Program-made: the position numbers and the translations under genes
Origin: Acanthochromis polyacanthus
Taxonomy: Eukaryota > Chordata > Actinopteri > Pomacentridae
NCBI RefSeq assembly: GCF_021347895.1
Contig: NC_067117.1
Location: forward strand, 33,424,067-33,488,066
Length of the DNA: 64,000 nt
Direction of reading: 5' to 3'
In this document: positions 48,757 to 63,659 of the stretch, piece by piece
Position numbering within the stretch: position 1 is the first letter of the stretch
How the letters are laid out: each line of letters opens with the position of its first letter
The notes under the pieces: generated by a model
Database searches by the model: none
The model's input: the letters and a program-made list of their open reading frames with translations, nothing else
What the model was told of the DNA's origin: nothing

Positions 48757-50394
48757 CAGCAGAGGATAGTCTGCTGTTCAGGATGGTCTGGATGTATCTG
48801 CAGAATTAGTCATGAACATTCACAATATTCCCACAAATGTGTTTGCACTGTGGAGCAGATGACATTTTCTATTGTTTTGGTGTTTTGATGTGGAGAGAAA
48901 ATGTTTCAGAAAACACCTGAATATATAAACATGTAGGCATGTCTTCACATGTAAACAGTTTCGGAAATAATCTGCCTCAGCAAGGACATAATGTGTGTTT
49001 TGGCAGAGCACAGTGCACTACATTGGTTAATCTAAACAAAGCCAAGCAGCAGAATGACTCATGCACACCAACATCACATCCATCACGTTGTTTTAATCAG
49101 GAGTCAGAGGTACATGGATGCAAATGACTGAACAGAATTACGTCAAAACATTAAAAAAGACCTTTTGTTTTTGCTCAACAATTCAAAAATGAAGAAGTCA
49201 GAATCAACTGGACAACGCAACTTCTGAATAAGATTGTTAAAATCTTCTTACCAAATCTTATACACTCATGCTTAAATTCAAAGTACACTCCTGTCCTCAG
49301 GTCTTTGCTGTAAACAGGTCTTGAAAAACGATCAGTAATTATCGATGTCAACTGAAATTAAACATTTCATTGTAATACACTTTTCTACTACTAAGCCTAG
49401 CCCTATTTCTTATGTCAGAGAGCAGTTGGTTGCAAATTCTAGTCACCTCAAACTCAGAGGAATAAACGGGCTTTCATGTGAATGAGGCCTGTAACACAGA
49501 ACGCTTGATAAATGATGCTTGTCAACCAAAATCAAAGAAAGACGAGTCTAACAATATGAATTACATCATCAAGTGTGTCAGGAGCAGTGAGATAAAGCTA
49601 ATCTAGTGATTGAGAGTGAAAAATGTGCATCAAAGTACATCGGAGTTGGCGCAGGAATTCAGTTACCGTCACATGAATCAGTGAAAACAACAGAGAAACT
49701 GGACGACAGTGACGGTTGAGGTTTTACTGATGCAAGACTGTTCATCAGTAAAATAGCTGCAGATAATTTTTCAGTATGTCAGCTGCATCAATGATCACCA
49801 GAAACAAACAACATGAGATGTTTGTGAGCAGCAGAACCAGCAGCTGCACAGTCAGCTCAGGGGGATCAGCTACAGAGATCACAAAAAACCACAGGGTCCA
49901 CGCTTAGTAACAACTAAGTCCACTTGTTGAGAAAGGTTCTGAAATATGTTCAAAAGTTGTGGAAAAAGCTAGAAAGTAAACCACAACTTTGTAAAAATCT
50001 GACAACCGGGGTGCCAGAGAAAATACATTTAAAAAATGGTACATTAAAAATAGTTTAGGAAGATATTTCTGCTTGTACATCAAATAAAGTATATAGTGGT
50101 TTCTAATAATTCACTGATTAATGAAAAACATTTTAAAAAAATATTTTAAAAATCTCTTACACAATATCAACCACCTATGACTGTCAGACAAATAGAAGAG
50201 CAACAGAAATTATCAGAATTCTGCTAAAAATTTGTATTTTCATTTTTTGCACAATAGAATCCCTTCACGAAACAAATAGTAGTAAAATTATTACAAAATG
50301 CATATACAAACTAATTAAGTGCAAACATTATTTATAGTTTTGCTTGTTTTCTACGGTTAACATATACAATTATCTCCCTAAATTCTCTTAAATA
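48755..50394. other. No recognised gene or element
   Basis: Unique-looking AT-rich DNA. Confidence 0.5.
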
Positions 50395-50600
50395 TTCATC
50401 CATCCATTCTCTATACACTGCTGTATCCTCACTAGGGTCACAGGGGGTGCTGGAGTCTATCCCAGCTGACTCGGGCAAAGGCAGGGGACGCCCTGGACAG
50501 GTCACCAGTCTGTTGCAGGGCTACATATACAGACAAACAATCACACTCACATTCACACCTACAGGCAATTTAGAATAACCAATTCACCTCAGCATACGGC
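50395..50600 (+). repeat. Dispersed teleost repeat (CCATCC...TCTATCCCAGCTGACT family), copy 2
   Basis: Same family and orientation as 43580-43935, here shorter: CATCCATCCATTCTCTATAC, GGAGTCTATCCCAGCTGACT and CATTCACACCTACAGGCAAT. It lacks the downstream GGGAGGAAGCC part. Confidence 0.8.
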
Positions 50601-51289
50601 ACTGTGCAGCCCCTCTTAAATATCAGTAATTTCTAAAATGTTTTAAATAAACATTTTTTACAGCACAGCTTGTTGTGACTGAAGTAGCACTTAGTCTTCA
50701 AGCTCCTGTTTGAAAATGTGTCTTACTATAATTAGAAGTCCTTAACTATAGGTAAAGCAGTGAATTATAATCGTAATATGTGTTAAGTTCCATTCTGAGT
50801 AAAACTGATGGTAAGGTTTACAATGTATTTGAGCAGGTCCATGTGATTCTCTCGGTAACAGCTCGTAGCTAAGCCTGAGCAGGATTGAGATCAGACCACA
50901 CTGTAACTGAGGACATTTACTCAGTTGATGTGTCTGAAAGCAGAGGGGCAGAAATAGCTTGAGTAGAGTTGTAAACATGACACACTGGAGTTAGCATGGC
51001 TAAGCTAACAACAGCAGTCCACAAGGTTGTAAATTATACAGCTTCTTATCAAACACCTCACTGAGTTTGTCCCTGAACTCACTACAGCCAATCAGCATCC
51101 TGTCTCTCTGCTGCTTCTATCAGTTTCCACTGAGCTGTAAAACAAGAATTTTAACAACACTCCTTGAGTTACAGGTCAGTCTCAACACAACTTTCTTCAA
51201 CCCATTATCGGAAGATTCTGCACTTTTGTTCTGTTTTTAAGGGTCACTAGTTAAAAAATTATCCTCTGCTGGAGCCATTCAATCAATTC

Positions 51290-51396
51290 TTATGTTTTTT
51301 ACTGTATATTTGAATGCGTTTTATCTGTGTTTCCACTGTATGGTGACCCTGAGTGTTCTGAAAGGTGCCTATAAATAAAATGTATTATTATTATTT
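51290..51396 (+). mobile_element. LINE/SINE-type 3' tail with (ATT)n
   Basis: The sequence GAAAGGTGCCTATAAATAAA followed by ATGTATTATTATTATTT is a common 3' tail of fish retroelements. Only the tail region is recognisable. Confidence 0.6.
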
Positions 51397-51472
51397 GCTG
51401 CCAGAAAAAAAAAAATCCCAGGGTCTGAAAACATAAGAAATCCTCAAAATTCCACATAAATATTGAACAGAA

Positions 51473-52235
51473 CAGGGCTCCAGACTGCGACTAAATGGTC
51501 ACATTTTGCAACTAAAATTTGAGACAGTGTGAATAAATTCTTCATCTACTTGTTCATGTGCGACCAGTAAATTTGCAGATTTTTTTATTATTATTGAATA
51601 TTTTTTGTTGCTGACAAACTTCTGCTCCACACTTAGGCCCAATAGTTGACAGTAATTCACAAATGAGCTGGTTTACCAATCGACATTAACTCCAAAAGAA
51701 GAAGAAAGGAAACGAACACCAGAGAAGAAGAAGACGGGCTAATGTGTGTGAGAGAGGAGGGGCAAATGACGGTGAAGCTCCTGATGTTTCACAGTCTTTA
51801 TTTACTTTCAGTCGTCAGCCTTAATTTGAACACAAATTCACCTTTCTGTCCTTCACTCATTGCTTCAGGAAACAAAGTAAGAGCTTGTCTCCATTCCAGC
51901 TGCTTCTACGTTTAGACACATCTTTTGCTAGACAGCAACAGCGTAGAACCGTTTTCTTTCATCTTTATGTGAATTTTCGGACTTTTCGCCAGCGTCTTTG
52001 TCATGTCAAGAAACTGCTTCTTAGATAAATACTTCCTGTGCCGCTGGAATGGTGACAAAATAAAAGCCAGTACTATTAAAAATATGCCTTCAAATAAAAG
52101 CCTGGAGGAAACGGTTATTTTAACAATAGCAAAACAAAATCTTACCAAAAGGGATGAAATGATCAACAGACCTTTATAAGAGTAATTTACACACGATTCG
52201 ATATTCATACATAATGTGCACATGCATAACACATG
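51473..52235. mobile_element. hAT terminal half, left arm of a large inverted repeat
   Basis: It begins CAGGGCTCCAGACTGCGACT and is the reverse complement, with scattered differences, of 55293-56026. Only this half is present. The opposite terminus was not found nearby. Confidence 0.8.
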
Positions 52236-52756
52236 CCTGAACACTTGGCCTCTTTTTGGTCTTTTGATAATTCAGCTGTTGTCCAACCGCTGCCACTAAC
52301 ATGATTCTGTGTCTTGTTATGGGACGACTGAAGGAATATGAAAAATTGACTTGACTGAATCAAAAATCTCTCTCTCTCTCAAACACAGTAACAGGTCATA
52401 AAAGCAATTAGATTCCTGGCTATCTGTTCACTATCTTGTATATTGTTCCTGTGTTGGGCTGCTGTTATCCTCCCTCTTCTTCCTCCATCTCTGTGCCTCT
52501 GCAGACACACCTGCTCTGCATACTAAAGGAGCAGCCTGCACTGCCCTCCACGCAGACACACAATCCCACTATGCAAACTCACTGCTGGCCACACCCTCCA
52601 CACACAGCAACTTTTTTTGTTGTCGCACACAGCAACCAATCTCACACACTCACAGACCTTCTGAATCATGCCACAGTGACTTCACACAGACATTTCCACA
52701 TGCAGGGCACGTCAACCAGCCGACACTCAGCCGTTGTGTGCTCAGTCTAGACAGCG

Positions 52757-52813
<57 letters not shown>

Positions 52814-54092
52814 TAAGGGAGAGTGTCGCAGCATGCCAAACACAGTAACAGGAGAGGGAAGAGAGCGAGGCCAGGAATGCAAGAGACCACACCCATATCT
52901 GCAGTCATGTGAGCAGAGTGGAAAAAGGAAATCCCCACACTGCAGAAAGACGGAGGTGTGGACTCAGTCACTGACACACACAGCGTTGTGTTTCCAGCCC
53001 TTCTGAGGACATTGCATTGACTTATTAATTTCCTGGAGACATACCCAAAACATTTCCCTAACGCTACTCTCAAAACAAACCTTCGCCCTGAAATGTACTG
53101 ATCTATGCAATGAGAATTTGTTTCTCTGTCCAAAAAGGAGAGGCAAGTCTCCATAATGTGACTGTTAATGCATTTATGTCACCACAACATGACTCACACA
53201 AGTAAGTCGGGCTGTAATGGTACACGTATCTGTACAAAAAATTTACGGTGTGGGCCTTTTGATTCAGCACACGTGTACCAAACAAATATACTCACAGTAT
53301 GTGTTGTATTTTTTGGGTGTGGAACTCAGAGCTACATTGCCTTCTGCCAATGTGACCTCATCTGAACATGTCGGCTTCATGTCTCAGTAAGTCCTCTGCT
53401 CATTTATCTGTTAAAGTTGCATCGACAATTTGCTGGATGTGACCATGTAACATCATCACATTAACGGATAGACAAACACAACCAATGGTACTTTGAGTTG
53501 TGTGAAGTGATTGAGGGAATCCTTTTCCCACATTTCAGCACCAAAAACACAACAGAGGATTTTTCCTCTGAGTTTTACTAGCAGTGTCACATAGCAGGAG
53601 GATCCCTATGAGACAGAGCTGCACATACATACTACTTACATACAACAGCGGTAACTTCATTAATTGGTTCTAACTATAAATAAACCCTGTTGACTAAACC
53701 TCTTAAACTTCACTGGGCAGTCAAACTCATACTGTTGTTCAAACTGTCCTCAAACACACAGAGCTATAATTTCAATTTCTGATTAGAGATCATAAAACTT
53801 TCAAAGACACCAAACACCTAGCTTTTGTAGGAAATGTGTCACACAATTAAGGTAACAAGTCATCAAGTAGAAATCAGTGTTTAGCCTGGACAATTAAACT
53901 GGGAGAAAAATTAAGAGTCCTGAAAACCTCACCCTCCCAGATTTACAGTTGGAACCACAGAAGGGGAGCTCTGAGAGCAAAGACTCTAAACCTGAAAGAT
54001 TTTTATTGAATAGTGTCAAAGCAATCTAAGACATCAGAAAAGCTAAGAGATGACTTCCTTCAGCAAGGACTCTGGCTGTTCCATTTTGAACC
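52236..54092. other. No recognised gene; contains a (TG)n tract at 52757-52811
   Basis: A 55-bp TG microsatellite is the only clear feature. Open frames here are short and partly run through the TG tract. Confidence 0.6.
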
Positions 54093-54310
54093 CAGGGCTC
54101 CAGACTAACTTTTTTCCTAGGAGCACAGTGGCCCCAAACTTAAAATTTTAGGAGCGCAACCAGAAAATTTAGGGGCGCAAACCAAAATCGACTTGCAAAG
54201 TAAATATTCACATTCCCTCTCATTTTCACTGTATTACTGATAAATACTTTCAAAACTAGAAAAGCACTCGGAGAGCGCATACCTCCGCCATGCCATTTGT
54301 CTGTCTGTCC

Positions 54311-55125
<815 letters not shown>

Positions 55126-56031
55126 CACACACACACACACACAGACGGACAGACAGACAAGCAAACTCCGGTGATTACATAACCTCCTGACGGAGGTAAA
55201 AAGCACTCAGAGAGTGCAGTACTCCACCAAGGCTGCTTAGTTGACATATAATTTCCGACGGATGAAAACTTTAATAAAAATGACCTTGTGCTGAGTACAG
55301 GCATGTGTTATGCATGTGCACGTTATGTATTTATACTGAATCATGTGTAAATTACTCTTATAAAGGTCTGTTGATCAGTTCATCAATTCTGGAAAGCCTT
55401 TATTTTGCTAGCGTTAAAATGACCGTTCCCTCCAGGCTTTTATTTTGAAGGCACATTTTTAATAGTACAGGCTTTTATTTTGTGACCATTTCAGCGGCAC
55501 AGGAAGTATTTATCTAAGAAGAGGTTTCCTGACAGGACGAAAACGCTGGCGAAAAGTCCGAAAATTCACATAAAGATGAAAGAAAACGGTTCCATGCTGT
55601 TGCTGTCTAGCAAAGGATATGTCTAAACTTAGAAGCAGCTGGAATGGAGACAAGACAGAAAGGTGAATCTGTGTTCAAAATAAGGCTGAACGTAAATGAA
55701 GGCTTTGTGAAACATCAGGAGCTTCACCGTCATTCGCCACCCGCTCTCGCACACATTGGCCCGCCTTCTGCTTCTTTGGTGTTCGTTTCCTTTCTTCTTC
55801 TTTTGGAGTTAATGTTGGGTAAACCAGCTCATTTGCACATTACTGTCTTCTGGGTGGAAGTGTGGAGCAGAAGTTTGTAAGCAACAACAATATTCAATAG
55901 TAATTAAAAGAAAAAAAAATCGGCAAATTTACTGGTCGCACATGCGCGAGTAGATGAAAAATTTACTCGCACTGTCTCAAATTTTGGTCGTAAAATGCGA
56001 CCATTTAGTCGCAGTCTGGAGCCCTGGAACC

Positions 56032-56551
56032 AAATGCAAACATCATTTTTTGAGGAATGGGTGAAGAAAGCGCACTGTAGTAATCAGGTCTGGGTGTTAT
56101 GGAATAAAGTTGCACAAAAAGGTGCGAAAAGATGGCTCAACTTTCAGATTTTGTGTTTTTAAGTACAGCAAACTGAAAACATATACTCACTGCACCGCAA
56201 AATATACACACTGAACCACATAAAAATTACAATTTTGAGGTCACACTTTTAGATTTTACAGAAATACGAAGTCCCCCTGTGACACACTATCAGCTTGACC
56301 CAACAGTCACACAGAGATGCTGCAATGAGTGATAAACTTGTGGAAACAGAACCAGATCTGTGCAGTAACACAAATAAGAGACAGGCATGTAAAGCAGAAA
56401 AATGCTCAGTTTGCACCAACCTTCATAGCTATGTGAACAAACACAAACTTTTTGGTTTAATGCAGAGAGCTCATTCCTGGGATTCCTGACTGAGTGGCTG
56501 CATTAGTGGACAGTTTAGTCGACCTTAATGAGGCCCCACTGTCTATTGTAA

Positions 56552-56585
<34 letters not shown>

Positions 56586-59537
56586 CACTACATCTAATTA
56601 CCTGAATGAAAACAGATGAACTACTTTCTGTTGTTAGTCATTCCTTCTCAGCAGCAGAGCATCAAACTACAACTAACAGATTCAAATTTGGACTCTTCTG
56701 ATATTTAAAGCAATGAACAATGAATTGTGTTGCGATGACTTTGAGTGAAGTCCCAATGACCTTTTCACCACCCAAGCTCCAGCCCAACTTCTTGACCACA
56801 CTAATGGAAAGCACCAACATATGCATCCACTTATAGGTACATTAGAGAGAAATCTAAAGAAAATAAAACGATGTGTTGACTCATTCTAAAGTAATCACTT
56901 TCAATCATCCTTTATGACCCACCAGACGTGGGTGTTGGTGCATTTATCTGCAGATATTCTGTTCTCGGCCTGGAATTTCTTATTTTTGTTTGTGTTTCTT
57001 GGCTGTGACCTTTGCACAGTGGATGTGCAGCCTTGGCCTTTAATTACACAGAGGGAAGGTCACAGCTGTTAATGATCAACTGTTAATCCCTTTACCAATG
57101 TTAATAATTTAACTAATTAATAACATATTAGCAGATAAGACAGAGGAGGAGGAGCATGGGGTTACATCACATTTAGTATATTTATGTGTGTAACTGTAAC
57201 TTCAGTCCTCGGAGCTTACACATACACACTCGCAGACTGAACGTTTTGGATTTGAACAAAACAGCATGCAAACAGCATATTTCAGTACAAAAACTCTACC
57301 ACATACAACGTGTTTCATGCAATTCATTCTGAGCTTATGTTTTCATTCACACCAAAAGTAGATGCAGAAATTGCCCTAATAACAGCATTAGAAATCTCCA
57401 GTCCTGTCCACTTTCTGGCTGACCTCAAAGTTATCTGGGAGAATACAGTGATGTTATTGAGTTATCCATCACCACACATTGGAGTCAGCTGGTCAAGCTA
57501 ACAGGTTTATACTGTACGCAAGCGGGCAGACCAAAGTCAGTTATGTCTCACGGCAATTGTACTAAAGTGCACTCAGACAAGATAATGTCATCCTTGATAT
57601 TGTTAGTAAAAAAAAATCTATTATGAAGAGAAAGTGCAAAGAAAAAAGACAATATCGTCTGTCTGTTCTGCAGTCGAGTTCAGTCTTTAGTTTCAGGAAA
57701 CACCCAACACAGATATTAAAACGAGCTAACTGCAGTTCATAATGACGCATCAACAGCAACCAAGAGGGAAATCAGGCTGTAGAACTGACAGAACTGCAGC
57801 ATAGCCCAGCAAAATCTCTCACCTGCCAGAAATCCATCCAACCTGAAAGTTAGGCTGTTGGATGATCAGTGATTACTGAGCACTTGGGTGATTAATCAGA
57901 CGCCATGAAGCCTCAAAGTGAGACAGAAAACAACCAAACTTTGACCGTCCATCACTGAGTACAGCCTCCACCTGCTCATCTCCTGAATCCTCAGCAAGAA
58001 CTGCATTCTCTTCAACTCTGTCAATAGTAGTTAAATTAGCAGCACTTTGACTTGAGAGCAATTTAGTGAAGCAAAAAAGTAGTGGTTATGACTCCTGGTA
58101 AATCATTTAATGCATTCATTTTATTGACTATTGTGATCCTCAATTATTCTTTTGAAAAGCTGTGAGGTTGACAGATTTCTTGCCACTAGACGAAGTGCAG
58201 AGGATGAACATAGAGAGGCAAAGAAGTGGAAGGAGAAAGGACATAGCAGCACAGAGGACATGTCCTTGTCCTTCTTATCCGTTTCAAACCGAAGAACACC
58301 GGAGAGAAGATGGATCTGAACCAAACACAGCAGCAACATCTGGAGAGCGTCCAGAGATTCAATAATCCTGTTTAAAGCCAAAGGCTCCGAAGCTCAGTCT
58401 GTTCATCACTGCAGAGTCTTGATGCACAGTGATGACAACCCAGACACACTGAAACAGACCCACACATCAGACTCTGGTGGTTCCGGTCGGTCCCAGGTGT
58501 GACTGTATGATGACCGGGCTGACTGCAGCTCACATTGTCAGACAAATTAAGGGAACAAGCAGCAAATCTAAAACACAGAACATGGCTGAAACATTTAGAA
58601 AATTGTCCCTTTAATATTTGTGCTTTTCATCACATAATTGTTCCTGTGATGCCAATAAGCATTGTTGAGATTTTCATTTACAAAATATTCTTAGGACAAG
58701 GTCAGCCTACGTCTTCGTCTCCAGATATCTGGTGGTCTTCATCAGTGGAGCTTTCTCAGTTGCGATGGAGACGCTTTAGATTAGAATGAACAGCTGTCTA
58801 TATTATCATTTGCATTTAGCTGTTGTTATGACATGGCCAAAAGCCCATAATTTCATCACAACAACTACACCATCTCCACAACAACTTAGGAACCCCACCC
58901 CCCACCCCGTAGCGAGGAAGGACACCAAAGGGGGTCAAAAGTCTATTTATATTTACTTAGATCACTAATACTAACATTTAAATTTGATTTAAAACTATCC
59001 TATTAAATCTCTGGATCACACTTATCTCTCTGTTGTGGTGATTAGCTGGAGCCAATTAGCCTGTTGTCGGCCCAAAGACAGATGTTTATAGCTGCACGGT
59101 ATTTGCTGTAAATCAGTATCAGAGGAATAACAACTCCAAATGATGTAGAAGGGGTGGATAAGTCACAGCTGACTGGTTGGAGCTCAAACACCAACACTGA
59201 AAAGAAAAGAAATGGACAGGGATGGTGCTGTTGGTGTCCAGTATGTAAAAAACTGATCACAGAAATATCCTCTAAATACAGACAGCGAATAGTTGGAGTT
59301 GTTTACTGACTGATGAGCAGCAGAATTAGCAGGTCGCAGGTGTTTCCTATCTGACCTCAACACCACAGGACCCACTTTACTGAAAGTAACTCTTCAGCAG
59401 TAAACAACACAACTTCCTGACGCCTGGAAACTTTAAATCCAATCACTGTAAGGCATCTATAGCTTCTAAAAGGTGAAGGTATTTTTCTGAGAAAGCTGGT
59501 ACAGTGATGAGCGCGGTATGCAGACACGAGTATTAAA

Positions 59538-59540
<3 letters not shown>
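56032..59540. other. No recognised gene; short (TG)n at 56556-56581
   Basis: AT-rich DNA with short open frames lacking recognisable domains, and no transposon termini. Confidence 0.5.
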
Positions 59541-59613
<73 letters not shown>

Positions 59614-59640
59614 CGTGTGTGTGTGTGTGTGTGTGTGTGT
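59541..59640. repeat. (TG)n microsatellite
   Basis: About 100 bp of TG with one GAGCG interruption at about 59611. Confidence 0.97.
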
Positions 59641-62600
59641 ATGTTTTGTGTTTAACAGCAAACTCTTGTGGGACGATGGTACAAACTCAGCCTTCAGACA
59701 GAATGGATGGACTGTTTTGCAGATGTATGGGACTGTTTTAGGTATAGGTATACTGACAACAAACCTGACACCTTAAAGGCTGAACAATACGTCGTCTCAC
59801 CAGTACAGTGTTTTTAAGACTTTCACAGCAGACATTTCAACAAACTATATCTGAGTCAACAATGAAGTGGAGTCAGGCAGATGTACTGAATCTACGCTGA
59901 TTCAGAAATAACTTATCAGGTGTAACACACACAAGTCAGGAATTTTGCTCTCCACCAAATCTGTCAGATTAAAAATCAAAATCAAATGTTGTCTGTGACC
60001 TGTTGTCTCATTTTGTACTTCTGACTCGAGCATACAATTGAAAGTTTGGAAAAACAAGCTGTATGTATGTTAGATTCATGAATGAATAATGAAAAGAAAA
60101 GGTTTTCTGATTATCAGAACACTCAGGACAGGTCATCAGTCAATGCGATTGATCATTAGTGACTATTTTTAAGCAGCCTATTTTTTTAAAGGCCAGGATA
60201 GAAATATTTCTTTTGAATTTAAGCATTTTTGCTATTTATATATTTAGCAACACAGCAATTAAAAAATACATTAAAAAATATGTATCATAATTAAAGAGGA
60301 TCAAGAAATGACCCCATTTTCCTAAATGTAAAATAAAGAAAGTAAGTATAACCTGCAGGTTCAGAGGCAGCGACCAGGACAAAGCTGTTGTATTGTACTG
60401 AAGTTTTGATGAACGTTTAGGGTTTTCATTTTAAAATGGAGTTTTAGAAAGAAAACGATCTCAGTCAGGACACCCTTTTTAGCACAGTTTCAGAAATAAC
60501 CTGTGCATACAAATGCACTCACACTGTCAGGTGGGTGTTGGTGGAAACATGAATGTTGGTTGCTTTGTTGTAGAAGATACTATGGAAGACAAGCTGTGGT
60601 GGAGAAAAGTAAGACCAAAGATTTCCCTAACAATTGCTAGCACAGACCACATGGTCATCCGAGTTGAATTACCTGCAGGTGACCACAGCAGATGTCACGT
60701 ATCGCAAGAACAAACTGACAGTTTAGACCTATCAGAAAATGAACATTTGTGTTTCAAAAGTCTCAGTTTCTGCCCATCCAGACTAAATAGCAATGAGTTT
60801 CCAAACTAAAACCGAGGCAGCAGCGGTTCCAGAAGTCTCACTTTTTGATACCAGAGTGATGTAGATGCTGGGCAGAATAAAAACAGAAGCTATGTGCTAA
60901 AAATGAAAACATGTACATGCACATGCAACCTTAGTATCCAACAAAGACGGAACTCTCCAGGTTGAGTGCTCTATAAAGGGAAGCTCAGAGTCAAACTGCT
61001 TAACATGAAATCATGCATTTATTCACATTTCTCCTCCTATTCCCACTCTGACCTGCATGCTCTTTGAAGGGGACCTCTTTTGAAGTGCGTCAGCATCTGT
61101 GCAGTGAAGACCCACCCAATTAGCTTCGACAGCTAACAAGCTCCACAGGGCTGTGAGGGCAGGGCGGCCCGGCTCACGTGACGGTTCGATGGGGTCGGAT
61201 GCAGATGACCCTCCCTGTAGACTGACAGCTGCAGACCCAAACCAAAAGCCCTCAGTGCTTCAATCAAAAACTTCAGGAAGCTGAAGTTTTGACTGAGCAG
61301 TTTTTACCGAAAATCCTGCTTTCATTTCCCTTTGACTAATATTTGTTTTTTAATTTAGTGTCAACAGCATCCTTAAAGAGGAAATGAAATAACCAAATGA
61401 GGACGAAGCTGTAGCTAGTGCCGTCTGGCAGCTAAACCAGTCAGGCAAATCAACGCAGCGCCATCAGTGAGAAGTGAGAAGATGCTGTCCCAGTTCACCT
61501 CTGTTCCACAAATATTAATGTCATCTGAAGCCACATGACGACTGAATTCAAGCATGTCCTGTTTCTGAGAGTTTTCTCACTCATGTCGATCAGTCTGATC
61601 CATCTGTTCAGTTTCTACTTTTACTTAGTCTTTACAAAGTCGAGTCTGAAATGTAAAACTCCTTTCAAATGTAATTCAAACACAACCCTAATAGTTTATC
61701 CTAAAAGACACTGTGGCAGTGGTACAGCTAGATTTGGCTTTCTATTTATTTCTGCGCAAAAAAGGCAAAACATACTTGTTGTTGGTCAGGAATTGACCCC
61801 GCCTCATTCACTTTTGTAAGAATTTAATCAGACTGAAATACGACATGCAGAGTCTCAAGTCTCTGACACTGGGGGGATTTCTCCACTCTGGAGAAAGACC
61901 CAACATGGTACTGTTCCTTTCATTAAATCAATTCTGAAATTAAAATGCAACAATAAGAATCAAAATTAAATGATAAATCTCCTTCTGGTCCTGCCCAGGA
62001 TACCTGCAACCTCTTCATTCATGGTGCTCCGCTTCCTTACTGAGTGACAATATTACAGCCGCATTTTAGAAACCCTGGAAAAAGACAGTGCATTTTAAAA
62101 ATTAAAAGGAATTTTGATTTCGTCCACATCATTACATCTTAAATACTAAGGAGTAATTTCAACTTTCTGCATTGCAGGCAGAGCAAAAACACGTCAGTGC
62201 TTGTGGAGCAGCTCTTGGTCCATGACTGATGAGAAGAGGAGCTTGAAATTACTTTATATCACCATTACAGAGCAATAAACAGCTTCTCCTTACAGAGAAT
62301 CACAAAGGGGATTCACATTAGAGTGTGAGCACAGAATGTGCGTCACAAAGCCATGGTACGCCAATAAGACATGGAGTGTCTTCAGCACATTAGATAACAG
62401 TGGCTGTCTGCAGCTCGTTGATAAGCAGGGGACATCGAGTGCAGCATTTTCCTCACAAGGTAAATGAAGACGACAAAGCTAAAAATATGGCAGCAGCAAG
62501 GTGTAAACATCCTGACCACAGAAAACACAAAGAGACATCCCACAGGTCAAACCTCAGGCCATGCCCCCCTGATGGCACCAGGATTTTCATCCTTTCCCCT

Positions 62601-63510
62601 TATGGATATCAGCAGAGGCATTATCAGTGTTATGTAAGACTTTGACAAGTACATGACAAAGCGTGTAACACAGTCATAAAAAAGCCAACCTGACATTTCA
62701 CTTTGTCCACACTTCACAAATCAGTGTTTCCACATGGCAGCAGGCCAGAGGACCCCCATCTGAAAGACCCCTACTGTGACACAGCCTGTTACAGTACAAC
62801 AGGTGTCACTAGAAGAAGCTTTATTTGTTTATATGACCAGCTATTTTGGACCTGGTTCAGGTGCACTCCTATTTGTTTTATGAGATGACAAATGTAGGCA
62901 GTGAGGGGTAAAGTCAACATTATGATGATCACAATCACACAGTCTATTTAGTCTCTCTTTACTTTCCATTGTTTGCTCTTTTCTGTGTAGGATGGAGGTG
63001 GGAGGTGACAGCTGAGGAGGAGAGAGTAGACTGTGAGTTCAGACCTTTTTATTTCAGAAACAGTCTTTGGGGTTTTGAAATGCAGGTTGTGTCACAGGTG
63101 TCTATTGTTTTTAACAATACATCTGAGATGTAGTCAAGTTTTACTGTTATTTCCCCAGAAAAATCAAATTTTGAGAAAAAGATTGTGAATGTTTGAGATT
63201 GACAAAATACAATCAGTAAAGATCAGCAGAAAACAGATGCAACTTGAATCAAAATGAGAGCGTGCTGCATCTGAATGAATGAATGAAGGAATGAATGAAT
63301 GAATGTAAAGCTCAGAGAAATCCTGTCTGACCAATGTGCAGCACAGCAAAGCAGCTTAAACTGAAGTCATTAATAAACAGCTGCAGGGAGCAGTTTAGCT
63401 CAATGTGTGAATTAATGCTGCCAATAATGAGTATTTTTCAATCCATTAATTTATTGATTAGTTTACTGACATTACATTACATTCTATAGGAGCCATAACT
63501 GACTGACATC
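59641..63510. other. No recognised gene or element
   Basis: The slightly GC-richer stretch at about 61140-61210 (GGGCGGCCCGGCTCACGTGA) is the only candidate regulatory-looking sequence. It contains an E-box CACGTG, and nothing else supports a promoter. A short GAATGAAT run lies at 63274-63305. Confidence 0.4.
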
Positions 63511-63659
63511 TAGGGCTGTCCCGAATAGTGATTTCTGGCCTCCGAATATTCGGGCCCTATTAAAGATGAATATCCGAATATTCATTCCGCCCCATAACGT
63601 CCGACGGGGGGCGCTTGTGGCGGAGACGGCGAATATTCGGATATTTGGGTCCAGCGCTA
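63511..63659. mobile_element. 149-bp hAT MITE
   Basis: It begins TAGGGCTGTCCCGAATAGTG and ends GGGTCCAGCGCTA, with palindromic GAATATTCGG words inside. A perfect 8-bp duplication CTGACATC lies at 63503-63510 and 63660-63667. Confidence 0.85.

Noticed and set aside
61140..61210. Candidate promoter or CpG island for atp2b4
   Set aside because: The GC-rich stretch is under 100 bp with few CpGs and no exon or splice donor that I could link to the first coding exon.
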